Positions 21,601 to 32,530 of a stretch of DNA of 64,000 nt are shown here, piece by piece. Source of the DNA: Aspidapion aeneum (Eukaryota; Arthropoda; Insecta; Coleoptera; Brentidae); the NCBI GenBank assembly GCA_963576565.1, contig OY755038.1, positions 61,480,366 through 61,544,365 of the forward strand, read 5' to 3'. Within the stretch, counting starts at the first letter, position 1. The number at the start of each line of letters is the position of its first letter. A program made the translations under genes and the position numbers. Below the pieces are notes generated by a model. It worked only from the letters and a program-made list of their open reading frames with translations, was not told where the DNA came from and did not search any database.

Positions 21601-22700
21601 GGAATTTCATCGGTTGTTCGAATTTGATGTTTAATTTTATTGGTAAAAGTTAGAGGTTGATTTTCCTGGTAAAAAATATCAGAATATTCGCTACAAATTT
21701 TAAAAATTTGACCTTTTTCCTCTGCGTTTAAATGATCGGTTCGTAATTTTGAAAGATCTAGTTCTGTTTTTGGCGAATCGTCAAAATTGTTAAAATTGAA
21801 TTCTTGGAAAAATTCGCGATCAAAATTTTCAACATTAATCGGTTGGGAAAAATCGAGGGTTATTGGTTCAGTTGTATTATTTAAAACGGTGGTAATGGCA
21901 TATCCATTTTTAGCAGTTGTCAGGCACTCTGGTATTTCGCAATTATGGTATTTTTGGTAAGGAATAATAATTTCACCATTTTGAATTGAAGATTTACCTT
22001 TTATTACTTTTTGAATCCGAGGTTCCAAAGTTATTAAATTTAGATCACTCTGTATAGTGTGGTATAATAATTTTATTTTCGAATGAGGTGTAAAAAGGTA
22101 TCCTTTGCTGAAATCTAAGCTGGCATGTAATTGTTTTAAGTTATCTAATCCAATTAAGCCGTCGAATATGTTATGAAATTTAAAAAGATAAAACTTTAGC
22201 GACCTTTGCGTGGGTAGATTAAAAATACTTGAGGCCGGAATCATTGCACTGTTTTTGATTTTTGGAACACTGTCGATATAATAAAGGGTCATTTTGTATT
22301 AAGTTTGGATAAAAATTATACGCTAATTGGGGATCGATAAACGATTTTGTCGATCCACTATCAATCAATAATTTTAAATTATATTCTGGAATTATGATAT
22401 AGGGCAGTTCGCTAGTATTTGACGTGTTAAAATCGATAATATTTGTTATGTTTTGCTGATTGATGGAGGGGCATTTTGAAAATTTTGATTGTCGGTTATT
22501 TCAACAATATCTGGTTTTTCGGTCGTTTGAGGTTCTTCATGGCTATTCTGGGAATCATCTTGGTATCCTGGTGGATATTGGTAATATTCGAAATTTTGAT
22601 CATAGCATGGGTATTGGTATTGATAATTATATTGATCATAATTTGTATCGTAGTATTGCGATTCGTCAAAATACTGTAATACTAGGACCGGCTCTTAAAT
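18616..22700 (-). pseudogene. pol: pol: protease, reverse transcriptase, RNase H and integrase, broken
   Basis: Domains run right to left. The protease has its active site LIDSGST at about 22345-22370. The reverse transcriptase begins near 21700 and carries YMDD near 21125. The RNase H part (from 21011 leftward) has TTDASN, EKEF, ISDHKPL and NADALSR. The integrase has an HHCC finger (HEGKSNHRG...CEICQQC) and the D, D, E core (YIDTF, TTDKGGEF, GMIERLH), ending in a lysine-rich tail at 18616. The longest intact piece is 18933-21011 (692 codons). Breaks that I see are a shift near 22290, a shift near 21505, a shift near 21200, a deletion of several dozen bases plus frame change near 21075, and a shift near 18985. 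The element is therefore not able to copy itself. Confidence 0.9.
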
Positions 22701-22851
22701 AATTAAAATTATTTGATTGGTTTGGCCTGGCCTGATTGCTGGTGCAAAGTGACATCGGCGTTAGTTTTGGAAATGTATTGTTTTGATTTGGTGCCCAAAC
22801 ATTTCTTGGTTTGCAAAAAACTTGAGAACATGTAAAATATCTCGGAAGGGG

Positions 22852-23620
22852 CATATTTTGTCTTGGTTGCACATTTACTGGGCCCGATGGGAACTGTGGT
22901 CGGTTTTGATAATTAGAGAATTGATTTTGTGTTGGAAATCTATTAAAATTTTGAGGGTAATAATTTGGTTGAAAGTTTGATGCTCTCAATTGAGGAGGAA
23001 AATTAAGTCTTTGCATAGGTATTTGCATAGGCCTGTGTGGGGGTTTTAATTTAGGTTTGAATTTTTGGGACGAATATCGATTTTGATTTCTTAAATATTG
23101 AATGTTTTCTTCTTTAATGATTGCTTGTAAAGCCGCGCTTAAACTCTAGGGTTTTTGACTTCTTACAGTAATACCTAACTGGTCCTCAAACCTGCCAAAA
23201 ATGTTTGTAAGGACAAATTAGTATAGAGTTCACGTTTTAAATTTTTACTTTCCTCAAGGGTTTCATGCAAATTTACGTAATTTATTATTAAACTTAAATA
23301 TTCGACTACTCGATCAAAAAATTGTTGAGGTTTTTCGTTAAACTGTTGCCTTAATTTTACCAAATCGCGGTTTAAACAAGCCTCATCCCTTTGGTCAGCA
23401 AAATGACTTTTCAAGGTGTTTTCAACATCTTGCCAAGTTCTTACATTTTGAGTGTTAATAATAGTTTCCGCGGTTCCCGTTAATTTTCCTATCAAACAAT
23501 TGAGCAGATAAACATTTTGAAAACAAGTAGGGTCGTCATTTTTGTAAAAACTGTTAATCAATAATTTACAAGATTCAATATATCTATTTAATTTTGCAGG
23601 GTTTCCATCAAACTGCGGAA
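22852..23620 (-). repeat. gag tandem duplication, downstream copy (769 bp)
   Basis: This stretch repeats 23621-24390 with about 16 differences by eye. It covers the capsid-like part through the N/Q-rich tail of gag. The junction runs GGAACATATTTTGTC at 23617-23631, where the unit restarts. Confidence 0.9.
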
Positions 23621-24390
23621 CATATTTTGTCTTGGTTGCACATTTACTGGGCCCGTTGGGAACTGTGGTCGGTTTTGATAGTTAGAGAATTGATTTTGTG
23701 TTGGAAATCTATTAAAATTTTGAGGGTAATAATTTGGTTAAAAGTTTGATGCTCTCAATTGAGGAGGAAAATTAGGTCTTTGCATAGGTATTTGCATAGG
23801 CCTGTGTGGGGGTTTTAATTCAGGTTTGAATTTTTGGGACGAAAATCGATTTTGATTTCTTAAATATTGAATGTTTTCTTCTTTAATGATTGCTTGTAAA
23901 GCCGCGCTTAAACTCTCGGGTTTTTGACTTCTTACAGTAATACCTAACTGGTCCTCTAAACCTGCCAGAAATGTTTGTAAGGACAAATTGGTATAGAGTT
24001 CACGTTTTAAATTTTTACTTTCCTCAAGGGTTTCATGCAAATTTACGTAATTTATTATTAAACTTAAATGTTCGACTACTCGATCATAAAATTGTTGAGG
24101 TTTTTCGTTAAGCTGTTGCCTTAATTTTACCAAATCGCGGTTTAAACAAGCCTCATCCCTTTGGTCAGCAAAATCACTTTTCAAGGTGTTTTCAACATCT
24201 TGCTAAGTTCTTACATTTTGAGTGTTAATAATAGTTTCCGCGGTTCCCGTTAATTTTCCTATCAAACAATTGAGCAGATAAACATTTTGAAAACAAGTAG
24301 GGTCGTCATTTTTGTAGAAACTGTTAATCAATAATTTACAAGATTCAATATATCTATTTAATTTTGCAGGGTTTCCATCAAACTGCGGAA
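23621..24390 (-). repeat. gag tandem duplication, upstream copy (770 bp)
   Basis: Partner of 22852-23620. Beyond 24390 the sequence continues into the unique gag start (CACAGTTAAAATATTC on the plus strand). Confidence 0.9.
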
Positions 24391-24975
24391 CACAGTTAAA
24401 ATATTCTGGTTTGAGCTGAGCCATTTCTTCTTCTCCAACTAAAAAGCTTGGACTCGCGTAAGGCAGATTTTGAAAATTCGATACCAATTGATTATTTTCA
24501 AAATCGATTGATTTTAAATTTTGAGCTAAACTTTTTACAGCAAAAGGGTTTTGATTTTTTGAACTACTTGCGATCTCTTGGGAGTCAAGTGAAGGTAATA
24601 ATTTAAGTTGCTTTAATTTACTTTCGATTTCTTCTAAAAAATTTGACATTTACGAATTGTACTTACATAGCTCGTTTTGAAAGCATGCTCGTCCTGGGTT
24701 TTCTTAACTATAAGGGTTGGATTGCTTCGGCGATGCTGTCTTCGGCAAATCTTCTCCCTTGCAAAATCACTCGATTTTTTGATGCGATTCCCGGTAATCG
24801 ATTTATTTCAGTTCAAAAACAGTTCAACGATTGATTGGGTTTCTTGATTTTCAAAGAGCCACTCTGTTTTTAACACCTCCACTAAATCAATCACCAATTT
24901 TTGGTTCGATATGTTAGATCAATCGCTAGTCCGAACTTAACTTCGCACGATGCGTAGCTAATTCTAACATCCGCA

Positions 24976-24986
24976 CGACTGCGCCA
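24976..24986 (-). promoter_or_regulatory. primer binding site, tRNA-Ser-like
   Basis: Directly inside the 5' LTR the minus strand reads TGGCGCAGTCG. These 11 bases match the complement of an insect tRNA-Ser 3' end (…CGACTGCG plus CCA). The match becomes weaker after that, with GGAT recurring four bases later. tRNA-Ser priming is known for several errantiviruses. Confidence 0.65.
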
Positions 24987-25194
24987 CTTAACTCAGGAGC
25001 GAAGCAACTTTCGTTTTTCAAAATAATTATATTTTTCGAAAATTAAAACATGTGTGGTTTTACTTAAATCTATTTTAAAACTAAAAGTTAAAAACTAAGA
25101 ATTCCCAAGCAACATCCAAAGAATGATATATGAAGCTGCTGACTCTGCATAGTGTCTTCTTCTATAATAATACATTGGCGTAGATGACATAACA
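24987..25194 (-). repeat. 5' LTR
   Basis: It is the same LTR as 17046-17254. In element orientation transcription should start within it and read leftward. I could not place the initiator or poly(A) signal with confidence. Confidence 0.9.
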
Positions 25195-25199
25195 TACAA
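25195..25199. repeat. 5-bp target duplication TACAA (right)
   Basis: Partner of 17041-17045. Confidence 0.75.
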
Positions 25200-25537
25200 C
25201 CCTATTTGTGTGAGCAAAATTAAGATGATCAAGTAATTTGTAACGGTAGGTAACATTCTCAGTCTAAAGGCTAACATTTATTTCATTGTGATTTTGCCAT
25301 AGGTCAAAAATTTACCTTGTTAGATTTCCGCGTGCGCTGTTTTACTAGGTGCGCTTTTTTCGTGTGAGGTTTACTACGAGTGCGTTTTTTTCTGCGTAGC
25401 GTCTTTTCCTGTGCAAATATTTTATTTTCGCTTTTTTTCCAGACAATTGAATGACAAAAAATTTTTTTCTGGGAATCGCTCCTGCTTGGTCTTAAACTAA
25501 CATGCTGAGGAAATGAGCCAAATCAATCATTAATATA
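25200..25537. other. no gene seen
   Basis: AT-rich sequence. A loose GTGCGCTTTTTTCGTG / GTGCGTTTTTTTCTG repeat occurs near 25345-25400. Confidence 0.4.
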
Positions 25538-25839
25538 CAGAGTGGTTTAGTAGAATGTTTTGATAAAAGGTGTTAAGAGTAAAGTACCTTGGTTTTAAGA
25601 GATATAAAAAGGTTATTAAGAGAAGTTGTTCAGAATTAAAAGTTATCAGCTTAAAATGGTCTAAACAAAACTTTCATAATGGACTTAAAAAATCAAAGTT
25701 GACTGATTTTTTTGAAAATTGAGAATCCGCCGTAACTTTTAAATCTAAATAACTCTTAATAACATTTTCCGATATCATTTAAAACAAAGGTATTTTACTC
25801 TTAACACTTTTTATTAAATTAGCCCACTAAACCACCCTG
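25538..25839. mobile_element. palindromic Tc1/mariner-type MITE (TA target)
   Basis: The ends CAGAGTGGTTTAGTAG and CACTAAACCACCCTG pair, with TA on both sides. Pairing continues for about 130 bp per arm (GGTGTTAAGAGTAAAGTACC, then GTTATTAAGAG, then AAAAGTTA). It is almost a complete hairpin with no coding capacity. Confidence 0.75.
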
Positions 25840-25841
25840 TA

Positions 25842-26704
25842 GATTAATTGATTTATCAGAAAATCAGAATCTAAATCCAATTTTTTTTGTCATTTATACC
25901 TTACCGGCACTGAATCCGTGGATACACTGTATATAATATTGTACCTAACACATGCGTAAAGTGACTTTTCCATCTTTGACGACTTGCCCTACCTTCGCTA
26001 CGCGTCGTTCAGTCTATTGACGTCTCGCGCAGGCAAGTACAACTTTCCGCGCTACTTAGGTAAATAACTATTGCTTGTGACAACTTTTTTTAGCCCTTGT
26101 CATCTTGTCCAAATTGCACGTCGCGTGCGAAAAAGAAAGCACTTTCCGCACTCGTTTTGTAAGGTAACTAACTATTCCCACCTTCTTAGGTTCCTCTAGG
26201 TTTTTTTCTGGATGGATACCGTTATAACAAATAATAAAATAAATTATTTATGAAGATTTATTTATGAGGCTAACACTTTTTTAAAAAGCTGACATGTTCA
26301 AAAACAGAAAGAAAAATACTTTTAGGCAAATTTTCCCTTCTTTCTCAGCTTTGACAAAACTTTTCCTTTTTATTTATTCCAAACAGAAAAAAACCTTTTA
26401 GAATTATTAAGAATTCACCAGTAGAGCCTATAAATAAAGCTTAAAGAACTTTTTTATTTTTGTTACCATGATTTTTATCAAATATATTTTTATTGGCTCA
26501 AGTCTAGGTTTGGAGATTAGGAAGCAAAAAAGGAAAACATGAAAAACAGGTATATTGTTTTTTCGTTTTATTTTGTACGCCTGAAATTTGATTCGCTTCA
26601 AATATTTATTTTATAAAAAAATTCTTTATTAAAAAAAACTGAAATATCCTGAAAATAGCTCGATATTATAAACACAAACACAAGAGAAAATTGTTTTAAA
26701 TGTA
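25842..26704. other. no gene seen
   Basis: AT-rich sequence with a somewhat GC-richer patch at 25975-26125. I found no coding signal or repeat. Confidence 0.4.
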
Positions 26705-26885
26705 CGGGGTGATTTTTTATAATTGCGAAATACCTATAACTCGGTTATTATTGGTAGTAGAAAGTTCAAACAAAAACAAGTGTTGCAGCTTTTAACGTGG
26801 CCATAATTTATAAAATCGACCAGTTTTGTTTGAACTTTCTAATAACCGAGATACAGAAAGTTTTCAATTCTAAAAAATCACTCTG
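26705..26885. mobile_element. short palindromic MITE (TA target)
   Basis: The ends CGGGGTGATTTTTTATAATT and AATTCTAAAAAATCACTCTG pair, and both are flanked by TA. The inner phrases TAACTCGGTTATT and AATAACCGAGATA, then GAAAGTTCAAACAAAA and TTTTGTTTGAACTTTC also pair. No open frame. Confidence 0.75.
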
Positions 26886-26887
26886 TA

Positions 26888-27556
26888 CAAGATGTTATGT
26901 ATATGTACGATGTGTCTATAATATTAAAATGGATGATTGAGGGGTCAAAAGAAAAAACAATATTGCGCCTCCTTAAACTTAGCCTTGCCCCTTAAGAATT
27001 TGATATTCGCAATATATGCATTAATTGTCATAAATTTGTCGTGAAAGAAAAAAAATTGTTGTCCTAGAAACAGGTGGTAGCTAAGTTGAGCCTCAACTTC
27101 GCATTACCACTTAAGAATTGGATATTCGCATTGCCTTCTATACCCTACGGGTAGACCCGGCATGGGCCTAAATTGCCATTATATCAAGCTTTTATCCCAA
27201 TTGACCAAATATAATTAAGAATTTAATGAGCAAGACAGGGATAAAAATAGAATTTCGGTTTGGTAAGTCCGGACGGATGCAACATCGCAAAAATATTTCT
27301 ATTGATTTGACTTGGATAAAAAAGTCAGTGGCGGCGAAAAATAAAAATAAATTGATTGATAAATAAATTGTGTGTGAGCCACTAGCATTTTTTATCAACG
27401 ATTTTTGCATATTAAATAATTCATGAATACTTACTAAACATTAAATCTACCTGTCTGTGTGGTTACAAGATTTTCTTCACTAAAAAAAAAGAGTAAAAAG
27501 AATTTGTTATCATGCAAAGTGCAGTGGATGTAATAAAATTATTGTTTTCATCGTAG
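26888..27556. other. no gene seen
   Basis: A phrase with CTTAAGAATTTGATATTCGCA occurs in two forms (about 26992 and 27112). No other structure was found. Confidence 0.4.
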
Positions 27557-28412
27557 AAAGAACACCGCACCCGTTTACACAGGCCTTATGTTTTTTGGCT
27601 TGGTGGAATTGGCTATAGTTTTAGTATGTTATAGTGGGATATGTAACTAAAAAAAATGTAAGTAAAGTTAAGTATTTCTATGTACAGTTTTTGAGATATA
27701 AACGATCAAAGTTCGTTAAATGGTCGTTTTTGGGTATGTTGTAATAATAATAACTCTTACATCTTGACCAAAAAAAAACAATTGACCATAAAAATGACTT
27801 AGTAAAGGTCTATGGACAAAGTCACTTATGATGTCATTCTTGTCAATTTAATAAATAATATAGAGGGGATAGTCAAAAAAACATTTTTTTATATCTGCAC
27901 TAATACCGAATTTTTATTATTACTAGCAATTTTTATTTTGGCACGGAATAATAATTTTATATAATATTTAAAGAAAAAAAATATTTTTGTTTTTTAACTG
28001 CCCCCACTTTTATAGATATGAATTTTTTTATTGCAGGTATTTTTTCTTACTAAATAAAATTGACTTTAGCTGTTCTAAGCTATTTTCCGTATGACAAAAA
28101 TTAATTTGTTAAATATTTTGTAATAAAATACAGCTCAAGGAATATTTTTATTATATAAAAAAAATACTATAGCTTTTGGTTGAGTCAAAGGGTTTTTTCT
28201 TCAAAAAAAATGTTTTTTATTTTTTTTTGCCCTTATATAGTTTTTAATTTATTTTTGGAAAACGGCTCGGTGAATTTTAATTAAACTTAACCTGCTTATT
28301 TTTGTAACTTAGCGCCACATACGGAATTTTTTTTTTCTATGTCTAGTTTTAAAGATATTAATTTTTGTAGCTCTAACTATTCTTATATTTACAGGACGGA
28401 CGGCGACAAAAA

Positions 28413-28993
28413 ATACTCTGCCAATATATGGGCCCCTAAGCTCACACTAGGTACTATAGTTATAGTGTACGTGTGAGCTAATATAACTAAAAACTGAAAT
28501 ATATTTTATTTAACTCCAGACTAAATTAACTTTTGTTTGATACCACACAAGCCATGTTTTGACTTAAACTCAAATTTTTGAAATCTACCCCCACCCTTAA
28601 TAAAAACAAAAAACTAAAATGTATTTTGTTAAACTCCGGACTCAATTACCTTTCGTTTGATTCCTCACAAGCCATGTTTTGACTTAAACTCAAATTTTTG
28701 AAATCTACCCCCACCCTTAAAAAAACAAAAAACTAAAATGTATTTTGTTAAACTCCGGACTCAATTACCTTTCGTTTGATATCACACACGCCATATTTTC
28801 ACATAAACTCTAATTTTTGAAATCTACCCCCACCCTTTTATTTGGTTTCTGTTCGGTGGATTTTGTTCATTTTTAAATGGGACCATCTCAACCCAAGACC
28901 CAGCCTAGGTACCAAATTTCATTAAAATCGGCCAAGCGGTTTTTGAGTTATGCGCGCTGGTCGTTACAGACATACAGACAGACAGACAGACAT

Positions 28994-29039
<46 letters not shown>

Positions 29040-29185
29040 GGACAGACGGCGCAACAAAAAAGTTTCAAAATCATCTGAAACGCAAAGATATATAAAAATT
29101 TTTGAAATCGGAGCAACTTTTTTTTTCTCGAAAAAATTAGGATCACCATAGCTCACACTACTATAGTATAGTGTGTGAGCTAAAT
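28413..29185 (-). mobile_element. Helentron-like repeat, copy 2 (inverted)
   Basis: This is the reverse complement of copy 1 (15785-16492), with the same end hairpins and about three 117-bp core units. Its microsatellite has expanded to a CAGA run at 28971-29046. The right arm of the surrounding palindrome gives the empty site (CGACAAAAAAAAAGATATTT), so the insertion boundaries can be read directly. Confidence 0.75.
28971..29046. repeat. CAGA microsatellite
   Basis: About 17 tandem CAGA units with a few variants (CATA, CGGA). It gives long C/L/S/V-rich and T/D/R/Q-rich reading frames that are artefacts. Confidence 0.9.
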
Positions 29186-29265
29186 GGTATTTACCGTTCA
29201 ATTTTTGCTGTACGTACCGAAACTCTAAACAAATCAGCCAAAACAGTAGAAAAATAAAATATATA

Positions 29266-29892
29266 CAGGGCGTCTCAAAAATAGGTTTATTTGATGCATG
29301 AGTTTTATTAGTACTAATGTAGTACTTTTTTCTATTTAACTAGAAAATGTCAATAGTACGTAACTTATTGTTAAGCACCAGTTATGGGTGTCATTCTTGA
29401 TAATTCCCGAAGCCCTCGTAGACCAGCGTATCCTAGGATACTACCAGTAGCGTGTCGTGGATAAAAGGGCGGGGGGGGGGGGGGGGGGGGGCGATAGGTA
29501 AATAATAACACTATTAATTCTATTTCGAACCGAACCGATCCGAACCGAACCGACCCCCCTGGACCCCTATACGACACGCCACTGGATACTACTGTATATG
29601 TAATAGTGGAGCAAGGGCAGTAGGATGCTGCTCTCATATTTGCAGTGTACTATGGTACCTAGGATACGCTCGTCATCAGGGGTATATAATGTACTCCAGG
29701 CAAAGTTTGCTTCAAAATGGATCCCGCAAATAGATCACATAATATTAATCAATAAACATATAAATAGAAATTATGAAGGTTATAGTACATGTTTAAGATA
29801 ATTTTAATTAAAGTTAATTTGTTTAGTTACTTGTTAGCATTATTAGTATTAAAACAGTACAATAAAACAAGCTTTTTTCTTGAGACGCCCTG
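29266..29892. mobile_element. TA-type TIR element inserted at the palindrome centre
   Basis: The ends CAGGGCGTCTCAA and TTGAGACGCCCTG pair and are flanked by TA on both sides. Once it is removed, the outer palindrome closes with only two unpaired bases between AAAATAAAATAT and ATATTTTATTTT. It contains the hAT MITE at 29445-29584. Confidence 0.8.
29445..29584. mobile_element. hAT-type MITE with poly-G and CCGAA repeats
   Basis: The ends CAGTAGCGTGTCGTGG and TACGACACGCCACTG pair, with a perfect 8-bp duplication GATACTAC at 29437-29444 and 29585-29592. It contains about 21 consecutive G and an inverted TTCGG-type run (CCGAACCGAACCGA), like the element at 13726-14584. Confidence 0.85.
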
Positions 29893-30821
29893 TACATATT
29901 TTATTTTTCTACTGTTTTGGCTCTTGTACGTACAGCAAAAATTGGACGTTAAATATCTTTTTTTTTGTCGCCGTCCTGTAAATATAAGATAGAGCTACAA
30001 AAATTAATATCTTCAAAACTAGGCATAAAAAAAAAACACTTTTATTCCTAGTGTGACGCTAAGTTACAAAAATAAGCAGGTGAAGGTTAGTTAAAATTCA
30101 CCGAGCCGTTTTCCAAAAAACTATATAAGGGCAAAAAAAAATTTTAATGTTTTTTTTGAACAGACCCTTTGACTCAACCAAAAGCTATAGTATTTTTTTT
30201 ATATAATAAAAACATTCTTTGAGCTTTATCTTATTACAAAATATTTAACAAATTGATTTTTGTCATACGGAAAATAGCTTAAAACAGCTAAAGTCAATTT
30301 TATTTAGTAAGAAAAAATACCTGCAATAAAAAAAATAATCTATAAAAGTGGGGGCAGTCAAAAAACAAAAATATTTTTTTTCTTTAAATATTATATAAAA
30401 CTGTTAACCTGTGCCAAAATAAAAAGCGTCAGTTATAAAATTCGGTAATAGTGCAGATATAAAAAAATGTTTTTTTGACTATCCCCCTATATTATTTAAT
30501 AAATTGACAATAATATACGGTATTAATTAAATTGATAAGAATGACATCATAAGCGACTTTGTCCTTAGACATTTACTAAGTCATTTTTATCGCCAAATAA
30601 TTTTTTTCGGTCAAGATGTAAGAGTTATTAGTATTAGAAAATACACAAAAACGACCATTTAACGAACTTTGACCGTTTATATCTCAAAAACTGTACATAG
30701 AAAAACTTAACTTTACTTTTTTTTTAGTTACATATCCTACTATAACATATTAAAATTATAGCAAATTCCACGGAGCCAAAAATTTTCCATAAGGCCTGTG
30801 TAAACGGGTGCGGTGTTCTTT

Positions 30822-31566
30822 ACAAATGTTGTACCTTGTACAAGTGTCTCCTTCAACTCTTCTCTTCTTGGGTGGACTACAAGTTATGCTGGAGTCAGAA
30901 ATTTCTTAACTAAAAATGTTCAATGTTGTTATGTCAAAATTTCCTAAGGTATTATTTAGTTGATAGCAAGTAATAGATAAACTAAAAATTTTAAAATTTA
31001 TATCATTAAAAAAATCCTCAAAATATTAAGCTTTGAAACTCGAATAGTATTATAGCTACTTCATATTGGTCTAAAAAATTAGACGATGTTTTAAACACTT
31101 CAGCAACCCAAAGAACCTATTAAAATGTTATGAGTTTTTACTCCGAGGTTTATAAGATCATGTACCTCTCTAACATTTTGACCGACCTATTTAAAAAAAA
31201 ACTTTAGCCTGTTTTGCTTAAAACGAAAAAAAATATATTTACAGAACCACAGCGTAATAGATAATAATGATAAAAAGGTTTCCTACTTACCTCTCACTTC
31301 GAAAAACATTGTCGACTAATTTCGGAAGACTTCCCTGTTTTAACCTCTTCTTTCCATCTTTTCCTAAGCTAAGGCACTATTTTCAAAATGATCAGAACAT
31401 AGAGTTGCATATCTAGGTAGTTGATATTCAATTCCCAGCAGGGCAATCCATAAATTTTTTTTGGTCATTGTTCTTTGGAAATCTGAGAAAAGTTTTGACG
31501 AAATTAAAGACCATTTGTATAACAGTAAAATCAAAATTTGTTAAACTTAGATTAAGGTTTATATAA

Positions 31567-31616
<50 letters not shown>

Positions 31617-32459
31617 CATAATATAATGATTTTTAAAAAAGATGTTTTGTTTTGAGATATTATACACAAAACTTTAAATGCTACTACATACACCGTGCCG
31701 CATAACACACACTACTACATTACGGACTTATGAACAAATTATTAAAAAATAATCTTTGTGATTGCGGGAAAGTGAAACTTTCTGAATTAAAATGAGTGAG
31801 GGTAAAATCGTATAAAAAACTATCTATCGTAACACTACTGAACTTTGTCGATTTTGACCAAAAACTATACGTCAAGACGACTTACTCATGATATGTTGTT
31901 TTCTCATCGATTTTTCTTGTTTTTTTGCACTAACAACAATTTCTAACCATAATTGAACTAAATTAGTTACTAATAAACTTGTTTTTAAAAGCTTTTAGGA
32001 CTTTTTGTGAAAAATCACGCACAAAATCAAAAAAAATCCAATACGTACATTATCAACCTTGCACATCACAAAACATCAATTTTTCCTTTCAAAAACGACA
32101 GCAGGTTGAATCACTCAAAATACGGCAGGTAGATTAAAATTAGCAAGCTGCTTTTCTTTCGCAGTTATGCTGACAATGTGAAAGGGATAAAAGTACCCAT
32201 ATATTATCTAGGGTGGTATTAATATGTAAGAATCAGTCTATCTTTGTCAGTTTCATAAGTTTATTAGTTTCTGTCTAGTTTTTTATTGTATAAGAAATAC
32301 CTGGACATAGCAACCAAATTAGATAGAGTCAATAAAAAATGCCTTGTCTTTCCGTCTCTAAAGGCCCTTTCAGGGCCTTTATACAACTCAATGGATATTC
32401 GCAATATATCCATGAATTAAACAACAAGTGAAATTAAAGGAAAAATCATAAAAAAGTTG
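30822..32459. other. no gene; AT microsatellite
   Basis: AT-rich sequence. A TA microsatellite of about 25 units lies at 31562-31613. No coding signal was found. Confidence 0.5.
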
Positions 32460-32530
32460 TCCTCGGCCGAAACTCGTACCCGGAATCTCTTGCTCTGAAC
32501 GCAAACGCTCTATCATTGAGCCACCAAGGA
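32460..32530 (-). tRNA. tRNA-like cloverleaf, anticodon UCA (probable pseudogene or SINE head)
   Basis: On the minus strand, 71 bases fold as a tRNA. The acceptor stem UCCUUGG pairs with CCGAGGA, the D stem GCUC with GAGC, and the anticodon stem UUUGC with GCAAG around the loop GUUCAGA. The T stem CCGGG pairs with UUCGG around a 7-base loop UACGAGU. Weak points are a D loop without the GG pair, a T loop with UA instead of UU at its start, and three G-U pairs in the T and anticodon stems. The anticodon UCA reads UGA, but the arms are too short for a normal tRNA-Sec. A decayed tRNA or tRNA-derived repeat is more likely than a working tRNA. Confidence 0.45.

Larger units (their letters stand above)
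22666..24649 (-). pseudogene. gag: gag with an internal tandem duplication and stops
   Basis: The start is the ATG at 24649 (MSNFLEEIESKLKQLKLLPS), about 335 bp after the primer site. The protein has a helical capsid-like middle (FDGNPAKLNRYIESCKLLIN, then NCLIGKLTGTA, then FADQRDEACLNRDLVKLRQQ) and a basic N/Q/P-rich tail without a CCHC knuckle, as in errantiviruses. A stop (24203-24205) replaces a tryptophan codon, and another stop (23738-23740) replaces a glutamine codon; the sister copy still has sense codons at both places. The second copy has a one-base loss near 23187. The duplication is listed separately. Confidence 0.85.
17046..25194 (-). mobile_element. errantivirus-type (Ty3/gypsy) endogenous retrovirus, full length but broken
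   Basis: The element is 8149 bp on the minus strand. It has two LTRs of 209 and 208 bp, flanking TACAA duplications, a tRNA-Ser-like primer site inside the right LTR, a purine tract inside the left LTR, and gag, pol and env in order. The LTRs differ at roughly eight positions by eye. All three genes carry stops, shifts or deletions, and gag contains a 770-bp tandem duplication. An env with a furin-type site and transmembrane anchor, together with a tRNA-Ser-like primer site, is typical of the insect errantiviruses related to gypsy, 17.6 and 297. Confidence 0.9.
27557..30821. mobile_element. giant palindrome, about 0.93-kb arms, with later insertions
   Basis: The left end AAAGAACACCGCACCCGTTT mirrors the right end (AAACGGGTGCGGTGTTCTTT). 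The left arm covers 27557-28412 and 29186-29265; the right arm covers 29893-30821. The arms are close copies throughout. No open frame of interest lies in the arms. The left arm is interrupted by a Helentron-like repeat, and the centre by a TA-type element (29266-29892). I could not define a target duplication for the whole palindrome. Confidence 0.85.

Noticed and set aside
28877..29201. Frames with long T/D/R/Q and C/L/S/V strings
   Set aside because: They are the CAGA microsatellite of the Helentron-like repeat read in several frames.
31428..31667. Frame with a (YI)n stretch
   Set aside because: Artefact of the TA microsatellite.
32460..32530. Calling this a selenocysteine tRNA
   Set aside because: The acceptor and D stems are of ordinary length and the D loop is atypical; tRNA-Sec has longer stems.
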